A stretch of DNA of 64,000 nt from contig JAXGQE010000006.1 in the NCBI GenBank assembly GCA_040766585.1, positions 135,777-199,776 of the forward strand, given 5' to 3'. The translations under genes and the position numbers were made by a program. Positions 27,030-35,346 of the stretch are shown in pieces. Under the pieces are notes generated by a model. It was not told where the DNA came from. It ran no database searches and saw only the letters and a program-made list of their open reading frames with translations. The stretch comes from JAXGQE01 sp040766585 (GTDB lineage Bacteria > Bacillota > SLNR01). The first letter of the stretch is position 1. The number at the start of each line of letters is the position of its first letter.

Positions 27030-28541
27030 CTAGGATTCCAGGTCCGTGTCGGCTTCCCCTCGGGCAATTTTGCCATAGCGAAGCATTTCCAGTGCAATCA
27101 AGGCATAGATCTTCACAGCTTCCACGACCTGATCCACGGCAATGTGTTCATCATGGGTATGCGCATGTGACGGATTTCCGGGACCCAAAATCATGGTATC
27201 GATGCCCCGCTCGGCAAAAAACCGCCCATCGCTGACTTGACTGTACCCTACCAGATTCTCATCCAGCTTCCGAAAAGCCACTGCTTTCTGCCCGGCTTTC
27301 ACCACCGGAGCACTGGCATCCGTTTCAAAGGGGACTCCCAAAATTCGCAGATTATATTGGATGGCATCGTTATCCGGATTCAATTCATGCAAAATGGCTT
27401 CGATATCGGCGGCAATTTTCTGTGTGTCCATTCCGGGAATCGGCCGAATATCGATGCTGGCCGAACAGCTTTCCGGCACCATATTGCTCTTTACCCCGCC
27501 CTGCATCATACCCAGATTCAGCGAAGGCGGCGGCGTCAAATCATGCTGCTGGTCTTTCAGATTGCTATCGAAATACTCTCGTATCCGGGTGTACAGTGTG
27601 ATCATCCGGTCAATGGCATTGATCCCTTCCCAGGGGGTGCTGGCATGTGCGCTCTTTCCCAGAGTTCGGACATCCAGCTGGATGATCCCCTTTTCGGCCA
27701 CCGCCACTTGGTTGTCGGTGATCTCTCCCACCACCACAAAATCCGGATCAATTTCCCCTTGTTCCAATAGAAGTCGGGTTCCTTTATCACCGCCGGTTTC
27801 CTCGTCGCACACCGGGTTGATTTCCAAGGATCCTTCCAGCATCAGTCCGCTGACAGCCAGGGCTTTGGCCGCCATGATCATAGCGGCGGCAGAACCTTTG
27901 GCATCCGCTGCTCCCCGTCCGTACACAGCGCCTTCATGAAGATCCCCGCTAAAGGGCGTGTGGCTCCATTTCCCTAAATCCCCTTCCGGTACCGTATCGA
28001 TATGACTGTTAAACAGAAGTACCGGCCGGGAGCCCCTGTTCATCCGGGCCACCAGATTCTGACGACTCTCATCGATGCTGATTATGTCATAATCGGCTCC
28101 GAATGAATCCAGTTTTTCAGCGATGGTATGAATCACCCGGCGGGTATGGCCCGGTGGGTTGACGCTTTCTATCCGGACCAAGTCTTGAAGGAAGGCGACA
28201 ATTTCATCTTTCATTTCATCAATCAGCAGACAGATCCCCTCCTTCTCCTGAGCGGGATCCATCGTATCCTGTCTATCGCCTGCCTTGTCATCACCCCGCG
28301 CCCTCCATTCCTCCAGAAGCTCTCTGGCGTGGGATTCCATGATTCCCGGAACCAGCACCTCAACAGAAGCCAGCGGCCCAATGGTAAACGGGTATGCAGA
28401 TCCTAAACCGCTGCGGATCAGTTTGACGGAAATTCCCTTGGTTTGCAGAAAGCCTTTAATAATTTCACCCTCCGTGTAATGAGCCGCTTTAACAAGCAGC
28501 ACCCACTCACCGGAGCCCTGTCCGTTTGTATTATCCACCAT
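27030..28541 (-). CDS. M20 peptidase (ArgE/DapE type) with N-terminal DUF2007 domain
   Basis: A 503-residue fusion. Residues 1 to about 90 form a DUF2007-like signal-transducing domain (VLLVKAAHYTEGEIIKGFLQTKGISVKLI). The rest is an M20 deacylase/peptidase: LLFNSHIDTVP, YGRGAADAKGSAAAMI, NPVCDEETGGDKG and GPGNPSHAHTHDEH carry the zinc ligands and catalytic acids. M20 members remove acyl groups or split dipeptides. The M20 part alone would begin near DEMKDEIVAFLQDLVRIESVNP, so the extra domain is an addition. ATG 28541 has GGAGG 8 bases upstream. It follows a DUF401 permease gene. Confidence 0.85.
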   Translation of the reverse strand: MVDNTNGQGSGEWVLLVKAAHYTEGEIIKGFLQTKGISVKLIRSGLGSAYPFTIGPLASVEVLVPGIMESHARELLEEWRARGDDKAGDRQDTMDPAQEKEGICLLIDEMKDEIVAFLQDLVRIESVNPPGHTRRVIHTIAEKLDSFGADYDIISIDESRQNLVARMNRGSRPVLLFNSHIDTVPEGDLGKWSHTPFSGDLHEGAVYGRGAADAKGSAAAMIMAAKALAVSGLMLEGSLEINPVCDEETGGDKGTRLLLEQGEIDPDFVVVGEITDNQVAVAEKGIIQLDVRTLGKSAHASTPWEGINAIDRMITLYTRIREYFDSNLKDQQHDLTPPPSLNLGMMQGGVKSNMVPESCSASIDIRPIPGMDTQKIAADIEAILHELNPDNDAIQYNLRILGVPFETDASAPVVKAGQKAVAFRKLDENLVGYSQVSDGRFFAERGIDTMILGPGNPSHAHTHDEHIAVDQVVEAVKIYALIALEMLRYGKIARGEADTDLES

Positions 28542-28572
28542 GTCAGACACCTCCTCGATGCACCTTTTTCTG

Positions 28573-29778
28573 CTACAGCATAAAGTACAGTGCAATGGCC
28601 AGCGCCAGCTGCACGCTGCTGGGCAGAAGGAGCATATTGTATACTTTCCCCAAGTTAGCTCTAAATACCTGTACAGTCAGAATCAGACACAGATGAACCG
28701 GAGACAGCATAACCCCCATAAAACCGCTGACATAAGCCAGGGCCACCATTTGGATCGGTACCCCGTTGCTGCTGAGTCCGATCAAAATGGGAAATGTGGT
28801 TCCCACATACGCCTGGGACATACCCGTAGCCAGTCCCACCACAAACGGCAGAATGATGACAATCAGTTCTTTCGGCAGTCCTATGGATGAAAAGAATACC
28901 GGCAGAGTATCCACAGCCCCCGTCTGCATCAGGATATCTTTGAAGATGATGACAGCCACCACCATCAAAATGATGGGAAACGAGAAAGCCTCTTTGACCA
29001 GATGAACCACTCGCGGCCATGAGTACCGAAAGACCGCCATCAGCAGCCCGATAACCGTCAGAAGAGCAATCCAAATCTGCCATTGAAAAACCAGTACCGC
29101 CACAATGATCAGAAATACCGGATAAATACTTCCGACAAATGCCAGGGTTTCCTTGCCCCGGCCTATCTCAGACACCGTTGGTTTTGGGCGTTCTTCGTTT
29201 CTGAATGCAATGGGAATGCCGATCAGTGCCGCTGCCAACGCATAAGGAGCCATAAAGGATATGAGTCGGGGAATGGGAATCTGGGTAATTTCTGAAGCCA
29301 GAATAATGCTGGGATACAGCGGAAAAACATATTCCCAGACATGCCGGTACCAGTAGTTGACAAAGCTTTTCTTCTCAGCGCTTAAGCTGGTTTCCCGACT
29401 GACCTCATCCACCATGGGAGCCGAAAAGACCGCCCCGCCGGCAGACGGAAGAAGCCCCACCAGAGCCGGCAGCACCGCCATAACCACCCGGCTGTCCCCC
29501 ACCATTCCCTTCAGGGAGCGGACCATGTTCTCCATCATGCCGTTGGTCCTCATGATGTTTTCCAGGAACATAATCAACACCAGGGCCAGAGCCAGCGTGA
29601 TGGTTCCGGCGGCAGTGGTGCTCTGAAACGCCGTCAATGCAATTTTCTGGGGGGTAATCCCGAAAATCAGTCCCATGGCCAAAGCTGCAGTCAGCATGGA
29701 TTTATACAAAGGAACCTGACGCCGCAGCATCCAGATGATCAGGGCAAACACCCCGCAAATCTTTACGAAATCGATCAT
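28573..29778 (-). CDS. DUF401 family membrane transporter-like protein
   Basis: A 401-residue integral membrane protein with about ten to twelve helices, matching DUF401 (IPR family of anion-permease-like proteins). Conserved-looking segments include LLPSAGGAVFSAPMVDE, NYWYRHVWEYVFPLYP and GLATGMSQAYVGTTFPI. The transported compound is not known. As the first gene of a seven-gene catabolic run with an M20 deacylase, aldolase and kinase, it is the likely uptake permease for the compound degraded by the operon. That is inference. Confidence 0.8.
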   Translation of the reverse strand: MIDFVKICGVFALIIWMLRRQVPLYKSMLTAALAMGLIFGITPQKIALTAFQSTTAAGTITLALALVLIMFLENIMRTNGMMENMVRSLKGMVGDSRVVMAVLPALVGLLPSAGGAVFSAPMVDEVSRETSLSAEKKSFVNYWYRHVWEYVFPLYPSIILASEITQIPIPRLISFMAPYALAAALIGIPIAFRNEERPKPTVSEIGRGKETLAFVGSIYPVFLIIVAVLVFQWQIWIALLTVIGLLMAVFRYSWPRVVHLVKEAFSFPIILMVVAVIIFKDILMQTGAVDTLPVFFSSIGLPKELIVIILPFVVGLATGMSQAYVGTTFPILIGLSSNGVPIQMVALAYVSGFMGVMLSPVHLCLILTVQVFRANLGKVYNMLLLPSSVQLALAIALYFML

Positions 29779-29859
29779 ACCATACCCTCTCTTTCAAATT
29801 ATCTATACCAATATTCCCTTTATCATGGAACAAATCCTTCCCTGCCTCGTCTGCACTAA

Positions 29860-29960
29860 TGGAAAAGAATTTTTGATCGTTTATTGAATATTTCAGTACA
29901 GATATATTAATATTTTTAATTTATATATTAAATTTTTCAATATATGTATTGACATCATTA
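29860..29960. other. AT-rich intergenic island between divergent operons
   Basis: About 100 bases consist almost only of A and T, in contrast to the GC-rich surroundings, with several imperfect mirrored runs such as TTGAATATTTC and AATTTTTCAATAT. The island lies between the DUF401 operon (leftward) and the DUF2089 operon (rightward), so it is probably a regulatory region. No specific regulator site could be named. Confidence 0.45.
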
Positions 29961-29977
29961 ATTCAATGTGATAATTT
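29949..29977 (+). promoter_or_regulatory. Possible promoter of the DUF2089 operon
   Basis: A perfect TTGACA at 29949-29954 is followed after 15-17 bases by GATAAT/TAATTT at the edge of the AT-rich island. The -10 placement is uncertain. Confidence 0.5.
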
Positions 29978-30008
29978 GGTCCTAGAAGAATGAAAGGAGG
30001 GGTTCTCC

Positions 30009-30389
30009 ATGGCTTACAAAGCTCCGGGACGATGTCCGGTGTGCAGCGGGGATCTGATGATCAGCAAACTAACCTGTCTCCAGTGCGATACACGAATTGA
30101 GGGAGAATTCCATCCATGCAAATTCTGCCGTTTGCCGGATGACCAGCTGAAATTCCTGGAAGTTTTCATTAAGTGCCGCGGGAACATCCGAGATGTGGAA
30201 AAAGAACTGGGCATATCCTACCCCACCGTTCGCGGTCGGCTGGACAGCGTCATCCAGGCTCTGGGCTACCCGGTGGACAAAGTGGACAATGCCGCTGCAG
30301 AAAGCCGTCGACTGGATATACTGGATGCACTGGAAAAAGGTGAAATTACCCCCCAGGAAGCGTCGCGGCTTCTCCGGAAAAAAGGATGA
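30009..30389 (+). CDS. DUF2089 domain protein
   Basis: A 126-residue cytoplasmic protein with an N-terminal zinc ribbon (CPVCSGDL, CLQCDTRIEG) and a helix-turn-helix-like part (FIKCRGNIRDVEKELGISYPTVRGRLDSVI), then a helical tail (ILDALEKGEITPQEASRLL) that resembles SHOCT-like motifs. This is the DUF2089 family, which probably acts as a transcription regulator of the downstream envelope-related genes. ATG 30009 has AAAGGAGG upstream. It is first in a set with a split SHOCT-like gene, a small protein and a holin-like membrane protein. Confidence 0.88.
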   Translation: MAYKAPGRCPVCSGDLMISKLTCLQCDTRIEGEFHPCKFCRLPDDQLKFLEVFIKCRGNIRDVEKELGISYPTVRGRLDSVIQALGYPVDKVDNAAAESRRLDILDALEKGEITPQEASRLLRKKG

Positions 30390-30412
30390 CAAGAGCAGAA
30401 AGGATGAGTTGA

Positions 30413-30592
30413 ATGAACAACGAAAAAATGAGGATTCTTCAAATGATACAGGAAGGCACCATCACTGCAGAAGAAGGCATGGAACTTTTGGACGCAGTAA
30501 ATGAGCAGACAGAAGCAGCACCCAAGAATCCCGACAGTCAGCGCAGTCGCTTCCTCCGGGTTCGCGTGGATGGAGACAAAACAAAAAGGTGA
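30413..30592 (+). CDS. SHOCT-like protein, N-terminal part (frameshift-split)
   Basis: A 59-residue frame beginning MNNEKMRILQMIQEGTITAE. It holds the SHOCT-like helical motif seen in proteins linked to DUF2089 and ends with VRVDGDKTKR followed by TGA at 30590. In homologous full-length proteins this part continues directly into a segment like the next frame (VNINIPLSLV). A -1 slip on the run A AAA AGG would join them as DGDKTKKVNINIPL. The stop overlaps the GTG of the second frame as GTGA, so either frameshifting or coupled reinitiation could connect the halves. Confidence 0.65.
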   Translation: MNNEKMRILQMIQEGTITAEEGMELLDAVNEQTEAAPKNPDSQRSRFLRVRVDGDKTKR

Positions 30593-30831
30593 ATATCAAC
30601 ATTCCCTTGTCCCTGGTTCGGGCTGCCGGGAAAATGGCCGGGTTTGGAATGGCCTTTATGCCCAAAGACGCCCGGGAAGAAATGGAAAAACAGGGGGTCA
30701 ATCTGGCCGATCTGAATATTCAAGAGCTGATTGCCCAAATCGACGCCGGATTGGTCAGCGGCCATCTGGTGGATATTGACACAGAAGATCCCGAAGAAGG
30801 ACATATCAAAGTTGAGGTTTTTGTTGATTAG
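30589..30831 (+). CDS. SHOCT-like protein, C-terminal part (frameshift-split)
   Basis: An 80-residue frame from GTG 30589. It opens with VNINIPLSLVRAAGKMAGF and ends acidic (EEGHIKVEVFVD), matching the second half of SHOCT-like proteins found beside DUF2089. No ribosome binding site lies at normal spacing before the GTG; the nearest GGAG is 13 bases away. This favours expression as a continuation of the first frame, or a gene damaged by a single-base deletion. Confidence 0.65.
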   Translation: MNINIPLSLVRAAGKMAGFGMAFMPKDAREEMEKQGVNLADLNIQELIAQIDAGLVSGHLVDIDTEDPEEGHIKVEVFVD

Positions 30832-30848
30832 AAAGGAGGTTCATCATC

Positions 30849-31064
30849 ATGATACGAGACATTGTCAGACTGCCCCTGATTCACATGGGTGAAGCCGGAG
30901 CATGGCTGATTGCACCGATTGGTTTTATGAAACGAATGGCCGTGGAATTGGTCAAACCGTTCCGAAGCTGCCAGGACGATCATCCCAGCTGTCACCGCTA
31001 CAGCCCGGAAGGACATGCCAGTCAGGGAATTCCCCCTTCCGATTTTCTGCGGATTCTGAGATAA
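30849..31064 (+). CDS. Small hypothetical protein (71 residues)
   Basis: ATG 30849 follows a clear AAAGGAGG site, 18 bases after the previous stop, so the gene looks real. The product has an N-terminal hydrophobic part (LPLIHMGEAGAWLIAPIGFM) that may lie at the membrane, and a C-terminal polar half with two cysteines (SCQDDHPSCHRY) that might bind metal. I know no family. Its position between the SHOCT-like and holin-like genes suggests an envelope-linked role. Confidence 0.65.
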   Translation: MIRDIVRLPLIHMGEAGAWLIAPIGFMKRMAVELVKPFRSCQDDHPSCHRYSPEGHASQGIPPSDFLRILR

Positions 31065-31094
31065 TATAGGTAGAAAAAGAGAAGGAGGGATGTC

Positions 31095-31445
31095 ATGAAC
31101 ACACTGCTGATCCGCACCATCGCCAATGGAGCAGCATTGTATACCGCATCCATGCTCTTTCGCAGTGTTCAGATCACCAGCAACGAAGCACTTTTGGTGG
31201 CGGCGTTCATCCTGACCCTGGTCAATATGCTGATCCGACCCATTCTGCTGTTCCTGACATTGCCCATTACACTGCTGACCCTGGGTCTTTTCACACTCAT
31301 CATCAATACCTGGATGGTGGTTCTGGCAGACCGCTTCACCGCTGGACTAACCATCAGCAGTTTCACAGCCGCATTTTTTACCGGAATCCTGGTATCTGTT
31401 CTGAACATTATGCTGCAGCCCATGAGCAGAAGGCAGCACCGCTGA
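31095..31445 (+). CDS. Phage holin family (four-helix) membrane protein
   Basis: A 116-residue protein with four membrane helices (for example LLVAAFILTLVNMLI, PILLFLTLPITLLTLGLFTLIINTW), the pattern of PF04020-type holin-family proteins encoded on bacterial chromosomes without any phage. Their role is unclear but they often accompany DUF2089/SHOCT genes or envelope stress genes. GGAGGG precedes ATG 31095. It is the last gene of the set and is followed by a strong terminator. Confidence 0.87.
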   Translation: MNTLLIRTIANGAALYTASMLFRSVQITSNEALLVAAFILTLVNMLIRPILLFLTLPITLLTLGLFTLIINTWMVVLADRFTAGLTISSFTAAFFTGILVSVLNIMLQPMSRRQHR

Positions 31446-31448
31446 TAA

Positions 31449-31480
31449 GACCGACTCTGGTTTCAGAGTCGGTCTTCTTT
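31449..31480 (+). terminator. Terminator of the DUF2089 operon
   Basis: GACCGACTCTG and CAGAGTCGGTC pair perfectly around GTTT and are followed by TTCTTTATTTT. Confidence 0.87.
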
Positions 31481-31550
31481 ATTTTACAGCCATTGTGTGA
31501 TACACTATCGGAGTAATGCTTTGGAACCATGTTCCGGAAAGAGGTACACC

Positions 31551-32456
31551 ATGAACCAAAAAGGCTTAATTGCCATTTTGCTGTCCGTTGCCTGCTTTGG
31601 CTCAGCATCCATTTTTGCTCGTTTTGCCTACGACAACGGCATCAATCTGACCACGCTGCTGACGGTACGTTTCGGGTTATCGGCCGCTTTGCTGTACGCA
31701 GCTTCCCTGATCACCCGGGAGTCTCTGCGTGTAGGCTGGAAGGATCTTCGACTGGTGCTGCTGCTGGGCGGGGTGGGGTATGTGTCCATGGCTTATCTGT
31801 ACTTCGGATCACTCCAGTACATACCGGTATCCATGACGGCACTGATCACCTACACCTACCCCACCATTGTCACCGTTATGGCCTTTTTCCTGTTAAAAGA
31901 ACCTTTGGATCCACTGAAAATCGTGTGTCTGGCCATGGCCACTGCAGGCTGTGCCCTGATGGTCTGGGCTCCCGGACTGAACATCAACCTGCTGGGGGCA
32001 GCCCTGGCCTTTGGCTCCAGCATTACCTATTCAGTCTATCTGATCTATACCAGCAAATATGCCGGGCATCTGCCGCCCCGGTTGTTGACCTTCTATATCA
32101 CCATGACAGCCTTCGTCGTCTATCTGTCGGTGGGACTCATCAACGGGGATCTGCTCTGGAACCTGCCCTTCCCCGCCTATCTGGCCACTGCAGGACTGGC
32201 CGCCGTCCCCACGGTTTTGGGAAATCTGTTCTTCTTCTCCGGGCTGCGCCTTTTGGGAGCCACCCGGACGGCTCTGGTCAGCACCGTGGAACCGCTGTAT
32301 GTGGTGCTGATGGCCGTGGTCATTTTTGGCGAAAAAATAACCCCCATTCAAGCCAGCGGGGGCTTGCTGATCATCATTGCCGTCATTTTGCTGCAGACCG
32401 GAGGACCCGTATTCCTGAAAAGAAAACAGGATGTACCTACCCTTCCAGAGTCTTAA
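31551..32456 (+). CDS. EamA/DMT family transporter
   Basis: A 301-residue ten-helix permease with two EamA repeats (IAILLSVACFGSASIFARFAYDNG and LLGAALAFGSSITYSVYLIYT). It resembles the EamA permease at 17831-18718 in both halves, so they are probably paralogs. ATG 31551 has AAAGAGG at 6 bases; the frame is open further upstream without support. The last 20 bases overlap the convergent DUF402 gene. Substrate unknown. Confidence 0.88.
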   Translation: MNQKGLIAILLSVACFGSASIFARFAYDNGINLTTLLTVRFGLSAALLYAASLITRESLRVGWKDLRLVLLLGGVGYVSMAYLYFGSLQYIPVSMTALITYTYPTIVTVMAFFLLKEPLDPLKIVCLAMATAGCALMVWAPGLNINLLGAALAFGSSITYSVYLIYTSKYAGHLPPRLLTFYITMTAFVVYLSVGLINGDLLWNLPFPAYLATAGLAAVPTVLGNLFFFSGLRLLGATRTALVSTVEPLYVVLMAVVIFGEKITPIQASGGLLIIIAVILLQTGGPVFLKRKQDVPTLPES

Positions 32457-32910
32457 AATATCCGCTTTGCCTCTCCAGGTCATCCAACAGTTCCTGCCAG
32501 CTTTCGCGGGCCTGCTGCAGCATATCCCGCGGCATCTGGGTAGCTGCCAAATGCTCGAATTCTTCTTCATCCAAAACCAGGATGTCCCCTCGGGCGGACA
32601 CATATAAATCCAGGACCAGATCCACATAAGAGAGCGTATTCCCCGAGAGGGTAGGCGGAGCCGCCAGGTTGCAGTAGATACCCTGAAGCGTGTTTTCTTT
32701 TCCATAGATTTCGCAGATGTTGTACCATGCATCCAGCGGATAGATTTCCCGGGTTATATCTCCGGGCATAAAGTGATGATAGGATGTATGAAACTCCCGG
32801 GTAAAGATACCCTGGACAATCAGCTCACTTTGACTGCGCTCCAGAATTGTCCCCGGCCAGCAGTATTTCAATCGCCCATCCCACCGATAAGCTTCCACCT
32901 GTATGTTCAT
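32437..32910 (-). CDS. DUF402 domain protein
   Basis: A 157-residue protein matching the DUF402 family: YHHFMPGDITREIYPLDAWYNICEIYG, GIYCNLAAPPTLSGNTLSYVDLVLDLYV and the DEEEFEHLAA tail. Some Gram-positive members are nucleoside di/triphosphatases (NtdP) or fluorophosphatases; the acidic residues of the DLVLDLYV segment would bind the metal. Specific activity cannot be decided. It is a single gene between the EamA gene and a terminator of the frl-like operon. Confidence 0.82.
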   Translation of the reverse strand: MNIQVEAYRWDGRLKYCWPGTILERSQSELIVQGIFTREFHTSYHHFMPGDITREIYPLDAWYNICEIYGKENTLQGIYCNLAAPPTLSGNTLSYVDLVLDLYVSARGDILVLDEEEFEHLAATQMPRDMLQQARESWQELLDDLERQSGYFKTLEG

Positions 32911-32976
32911 GATGACATCTCCCGGTCTTTGGTTTCCCGATTCATCGTACGCCTACTTCTGTTCGTCTGATACAAA

Positions 32977-33005
32977 AAAAATCCTGCCTCGGAGGCAGGA
33001 TTTTT
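32977..33005 (-). terminator. Terminator of the frl-like operon
   Basis: On the minus strand AATCCTGCCT and AGGCAGGATT pair around CCG and are followed by eight T. It lies directly after the RidA-family gene. Confidence 0.87.
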
Positions 33006-33009
33006 CACT

Positions 33010-33471
33010 TTAATCTTTTACCAGAACAATCATTTCAATTTCGACTGGAGTACGATGGGGCAGTTCATTTACCCCAATGGCCGAGCGGGCATGCTTTCCT
33101 TTTTCTCCGTACAGAGCCTCCAGAAGTTCAGAGCAGCCGTTCATGACTTTGGGTTGCTGATCAAATCCGGGTGCACTGTTGACAAAGCCCAGAATCTTCA
33201 CGAATTTTTCAATCTTATTCAGATCTCCGATAACCGCTTTGATGGCACTTAAGCAGTTCAGCGCAGAACGGCGGGCACACTCATACCCTTCTTCAATGGT
33301 CAGCTCACGACCCAGATGCCCTCGGTAATCCGTTTCACCCTGCCGCCGTGCTCCCTGGCCGGAAGTGTAAACCAGATTTCCGATTCTGTGCGCCGGCACG
33401 TAGAGCCCGGCCGGGGTCTGGGGGTCAATCAGCGGATAACCCATCTCTTCCAGTTTCTTTTCAATTTCCAC
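33010..33471 (-). CDS. RidA family protein
   Basis: A 153-residue RidA/YjgF-like protein of the longer subgroup (GNLVYTSGQGARRQGETDYRGHLGRELTIEEGYECARRSALNCLSAIKAVIGDL, ends RTPVEIEMIVLVKD). RidA proteins hydrolyse reactive enamines or imines released by PLP enzymes or deglycases. GTG 33471 is used, with GAGGAG 9 bases upstream, overlapping the kinase stop region. It is the last gene of the fructosamine-type operon and may clear imines made by the FrlB-like deglycase, which is inference. Confidence 0.87.
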   Translation of the reverse strand: MEIEKKLEEMGYPLIDPQTPAGLYVPAHRIGNLVYTSGQGARRQGETDYRGHLGRELTIEEGYECARRSALNCLSAIKAVIGDLNKIEKFVKILGFVNSAPGFDQQPKVMNGCSELLEALYGEKGKHARSAIGVNELPHRTPVEIEMIVLVKD

Positions 33472-33477
33472 AATCCA

Positions 33478-34299
33478 TCACTCCTCTTCTGATTGTATGG
33501 CTGTTCCATGACCAAACGCTCCGTAATGGGTACAGGACTCTGCGGCGGCAGCAGCCGCCAGTTTCAAAGAATAGGGAATGTCCTTGCTGATGAGATAGTT
33601 CAGCAAAAACATGGTGATAAAGGCATCACCGGCTCCCAGTGTGTCCACCACTTCCACCGGAACGACTTCCTGATGATAGAACTGCTGCCCATCGTAGAGC
33701 ATCGCTCCGTCGGATCCCATGGTAACCAATGCCAGTTCCGCCCCGCCGGAAACCAACTTCTTCAACATCTGTGTAATCTCCTCATGGGAATGACCGCTAC
33801 CGGACATGAAAGCATAATCGATCTGGGGGATAATCTCTTGGATCAGTTCCTCGTCCCACTTATCCGAAAAATCGAAGGATACTCGGGCACCGGCTCTTCG
33901 GAATTGGGGCAGATAGCGGGTGATCTTACTGTATACACTGGTGTGGATTAAGTCAAACGTCCCGATGTAGGAAAAATCCGCATCGGTCAGATTCAGTTTC
34001 CCGTAGATACTCAGATCAAAATTCTTAAACACCCGGTCACCGTTTTCCAGCTCGATATCGGTGAACGCAGTACTGCCAGCCGCAGTTTGCAGCCTGGATA
34101 TGTCTACATTCTCTTTTTTCAGAGCGGCTTTGATCAATCGGCCGGCGTCATCATTTCCGACTATGCCCAGGTAGGCGGAATCAAACCCGTATCGTTTGGC
34201 CAGAGCGGAAAAATTCAGGGCATTGCCTCCTGGGAACATCATTTTCAGATCAAGATAGCGGTCTACTACATTGTCACCGATACCAATTACTCGCAGCAT
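33478..34299 (-). CDS. PfkB kinase, fructoselysine 6-kinase (FrlD)-like
   Basis: A 273-residue PfkB kinase. The opening VIGIGDNVVDRYLDLKMMFPGGNALNFS and the segment RVSFDFSDKWDEEL closely resemble FrlD of E. coli (fructoselysine 6-kinase), and VDTLGAGDAFI is the catalytic motif. It lies directly after an FrlB-like SIS-domain gene and before a RidA gene. The likely role is phosphorylation of an Amadori compound at carbon 6 before cleavage. The exact amino-acid part of the substrate is not known. Confidence 0.82.
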   Translation of the reverse strand: MLRVIGIGDNVVDRYLDLKMMFPGGNALNFSALAKRYGFDSAYLGIVGNDDAGRLIKAALKKENVDISRLQTAAGSTAFTDIELENGDRVFKNFDLSIYGKLNLTDADFSYIGTFDLIHTSVYSKITRYLPQFRRAGARVSFDFSDKWDEELIQEIIPQIDYAFMSGSGHSHEEITQMLKKLVSGGAELALVTMGSDGAMLYDGQQFYHQEVVPVEVVDTLGAGDAFITMFLLNYLISKDIPYSLKLAAAAAAESCTHYGAFGHGTAIQSEEE

Positions 34300-34332
34300 T
34301 TTGTTCCCTCCACTTTCCTTCTTTCTCTTGTT

Positions 34333-35343
34333 CTAATACTCCACCACGCCCATATAGCGGCGCAGATCCAGGGAATGGTTCCGTGCTTTCTCCAGACACT
34401 GGGCATACCGGAACAGAACGGTCCAGACGACAAAGGGCGAAAACAAACCGCGGACTTCATCGTCAATACCCGGAAGCTCGTAGTTTCGGCTGTCAATGAC
34501 CGTCAGCTTGTCGGTATACTGCTTTGCAAATGCTTCCACCCGCTGGGCCATGGGCCGGGTGGCATCCTCTCCCATCAGCAGGATCAGGGGAACACCCTTT
34601 TCAATGATCTCAAAAGGACCGTGGAAGAAGTCTCCTGCATGGAACGGAGCGGAGTTTATCCACTGCATTTCCAGCAGAATACAAATTGAATAGGCGTACC
34701 CCATTCCGAAAACCGGCCCTCCGGACACGGTATAGATCGTCTTGTCCTCTTTATGGGCTTCAGCAAATTTCATGCCGGCTTCTGTCTGGGTGATCCGCAG
34801 ACTCGTCAATGCTTCCGGAAGGTGCCCCAGGCCAACCATGGCCTGCTCATATGGAAATGAGGCATTGCCGGATCTAATCAGGCGGAAAAGCAGCATATGC
34901 AGAAACATCATTTTTGAATCCGTGATGCCGTACTCACTCTGGTAACTGAAACAGAAATCTACCTTTTTGCTTAATGCAGAATCCGCATCCCGGCTGAGGC
35001 CGATGGTGACAGCCCCACGCTCTTTGGCGAACCCGGCCGCTTCCACGGTTTCAGGTGTTCCGCCTGAATGGGAAGCCAAAATCACCAGTGATTTTTTATC
35101 GACATTGCGGGGGGCAACCAGAGTAAATTCCCGACTCTGGTAGATATGAGCCTGCACGCCCGGCAAATATTTATCCAACAGATACTTTCCGGGTATCATG
35201 GGCGCCAAAGATCCTCCGCAGCCCACCAGATACACCTGGCTGATCCCTTTGGCTGCGATCCCATCCATAACGGCTTCTGCTTTGCCGCGTTTGTCCGCAA
35301 CCGCTTTGAGTTTTACAATGTATTCGGCAGAATAGCTGTCCAA
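34333..35343 (-). CDS. SIS-domain protein, FrlB-like fructosamine-6-phosphate deglycase
   Basis: A 336-residue protein with two SIS domains (VYLVGCGGSLAP, LASHSGGTPETVEAAGFA, and the second with VSGGPVFGMGYAYS, HAGDFFHGPFEII). The C-terminus RRYMGVVEY is nearly that of E. coli FrlB (RRYYGGLVEY), which splits fructoselysine-6-phosphate into lysine and glucose-6-phosphate. TTG 35343 is the start, with AAGGAG 9 bases upstream. The FrlD-like kinase follows after 33 bases. The assignment to Amadori-product breakdown is firm; the precise substrate is inference. Confidence 0.83.
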   Translation of the reverse strand: MDSYSAEYIVKLKAVADKRGKAEAVMDGIAAKGISQVYLVGCGGSLAPMIPGKYLLDKYLPGVQAHIYQSREFTLVAPRNVDKKSLVILASHSGGTPETVEAAGFAKERGAVTIGLSRDADSALSKKVDFCFSYQSEYGITDSKMMFLHMLLFRLIRSGNASFPYEQAMVGLGHLPEALTSLRITQTEAGMKFAEAHKEDKTIYTVSGGPVFGMGYAYSICILLEMQWINSAPFHAGDFFHGPFEIIEKGVPLILLMGEDATRPMAQRVEAFAKQYTDKLTVIDSRNYELPGIDDEVRGLFSPFVVWTVLFRYAQCLEKARNHSLDLRRYMGVVEY

Positions 35344-35346
35344 TAT

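Noticed and set aside
30590..30592. TGA in the SHOCT-like gene as a selenocysteine codon
   Set aside because: The frame after this TGA shows no homology; the family sequence resumes in the -1 frame, and there is no conserved cysteine at this place.
31095..31445. Holin-like gene as evidence of a prophage
   Set aside because: No phage structural, integrase or endolysin genes are near; this holin family is common on chromosomes beside DUF2089 genes.
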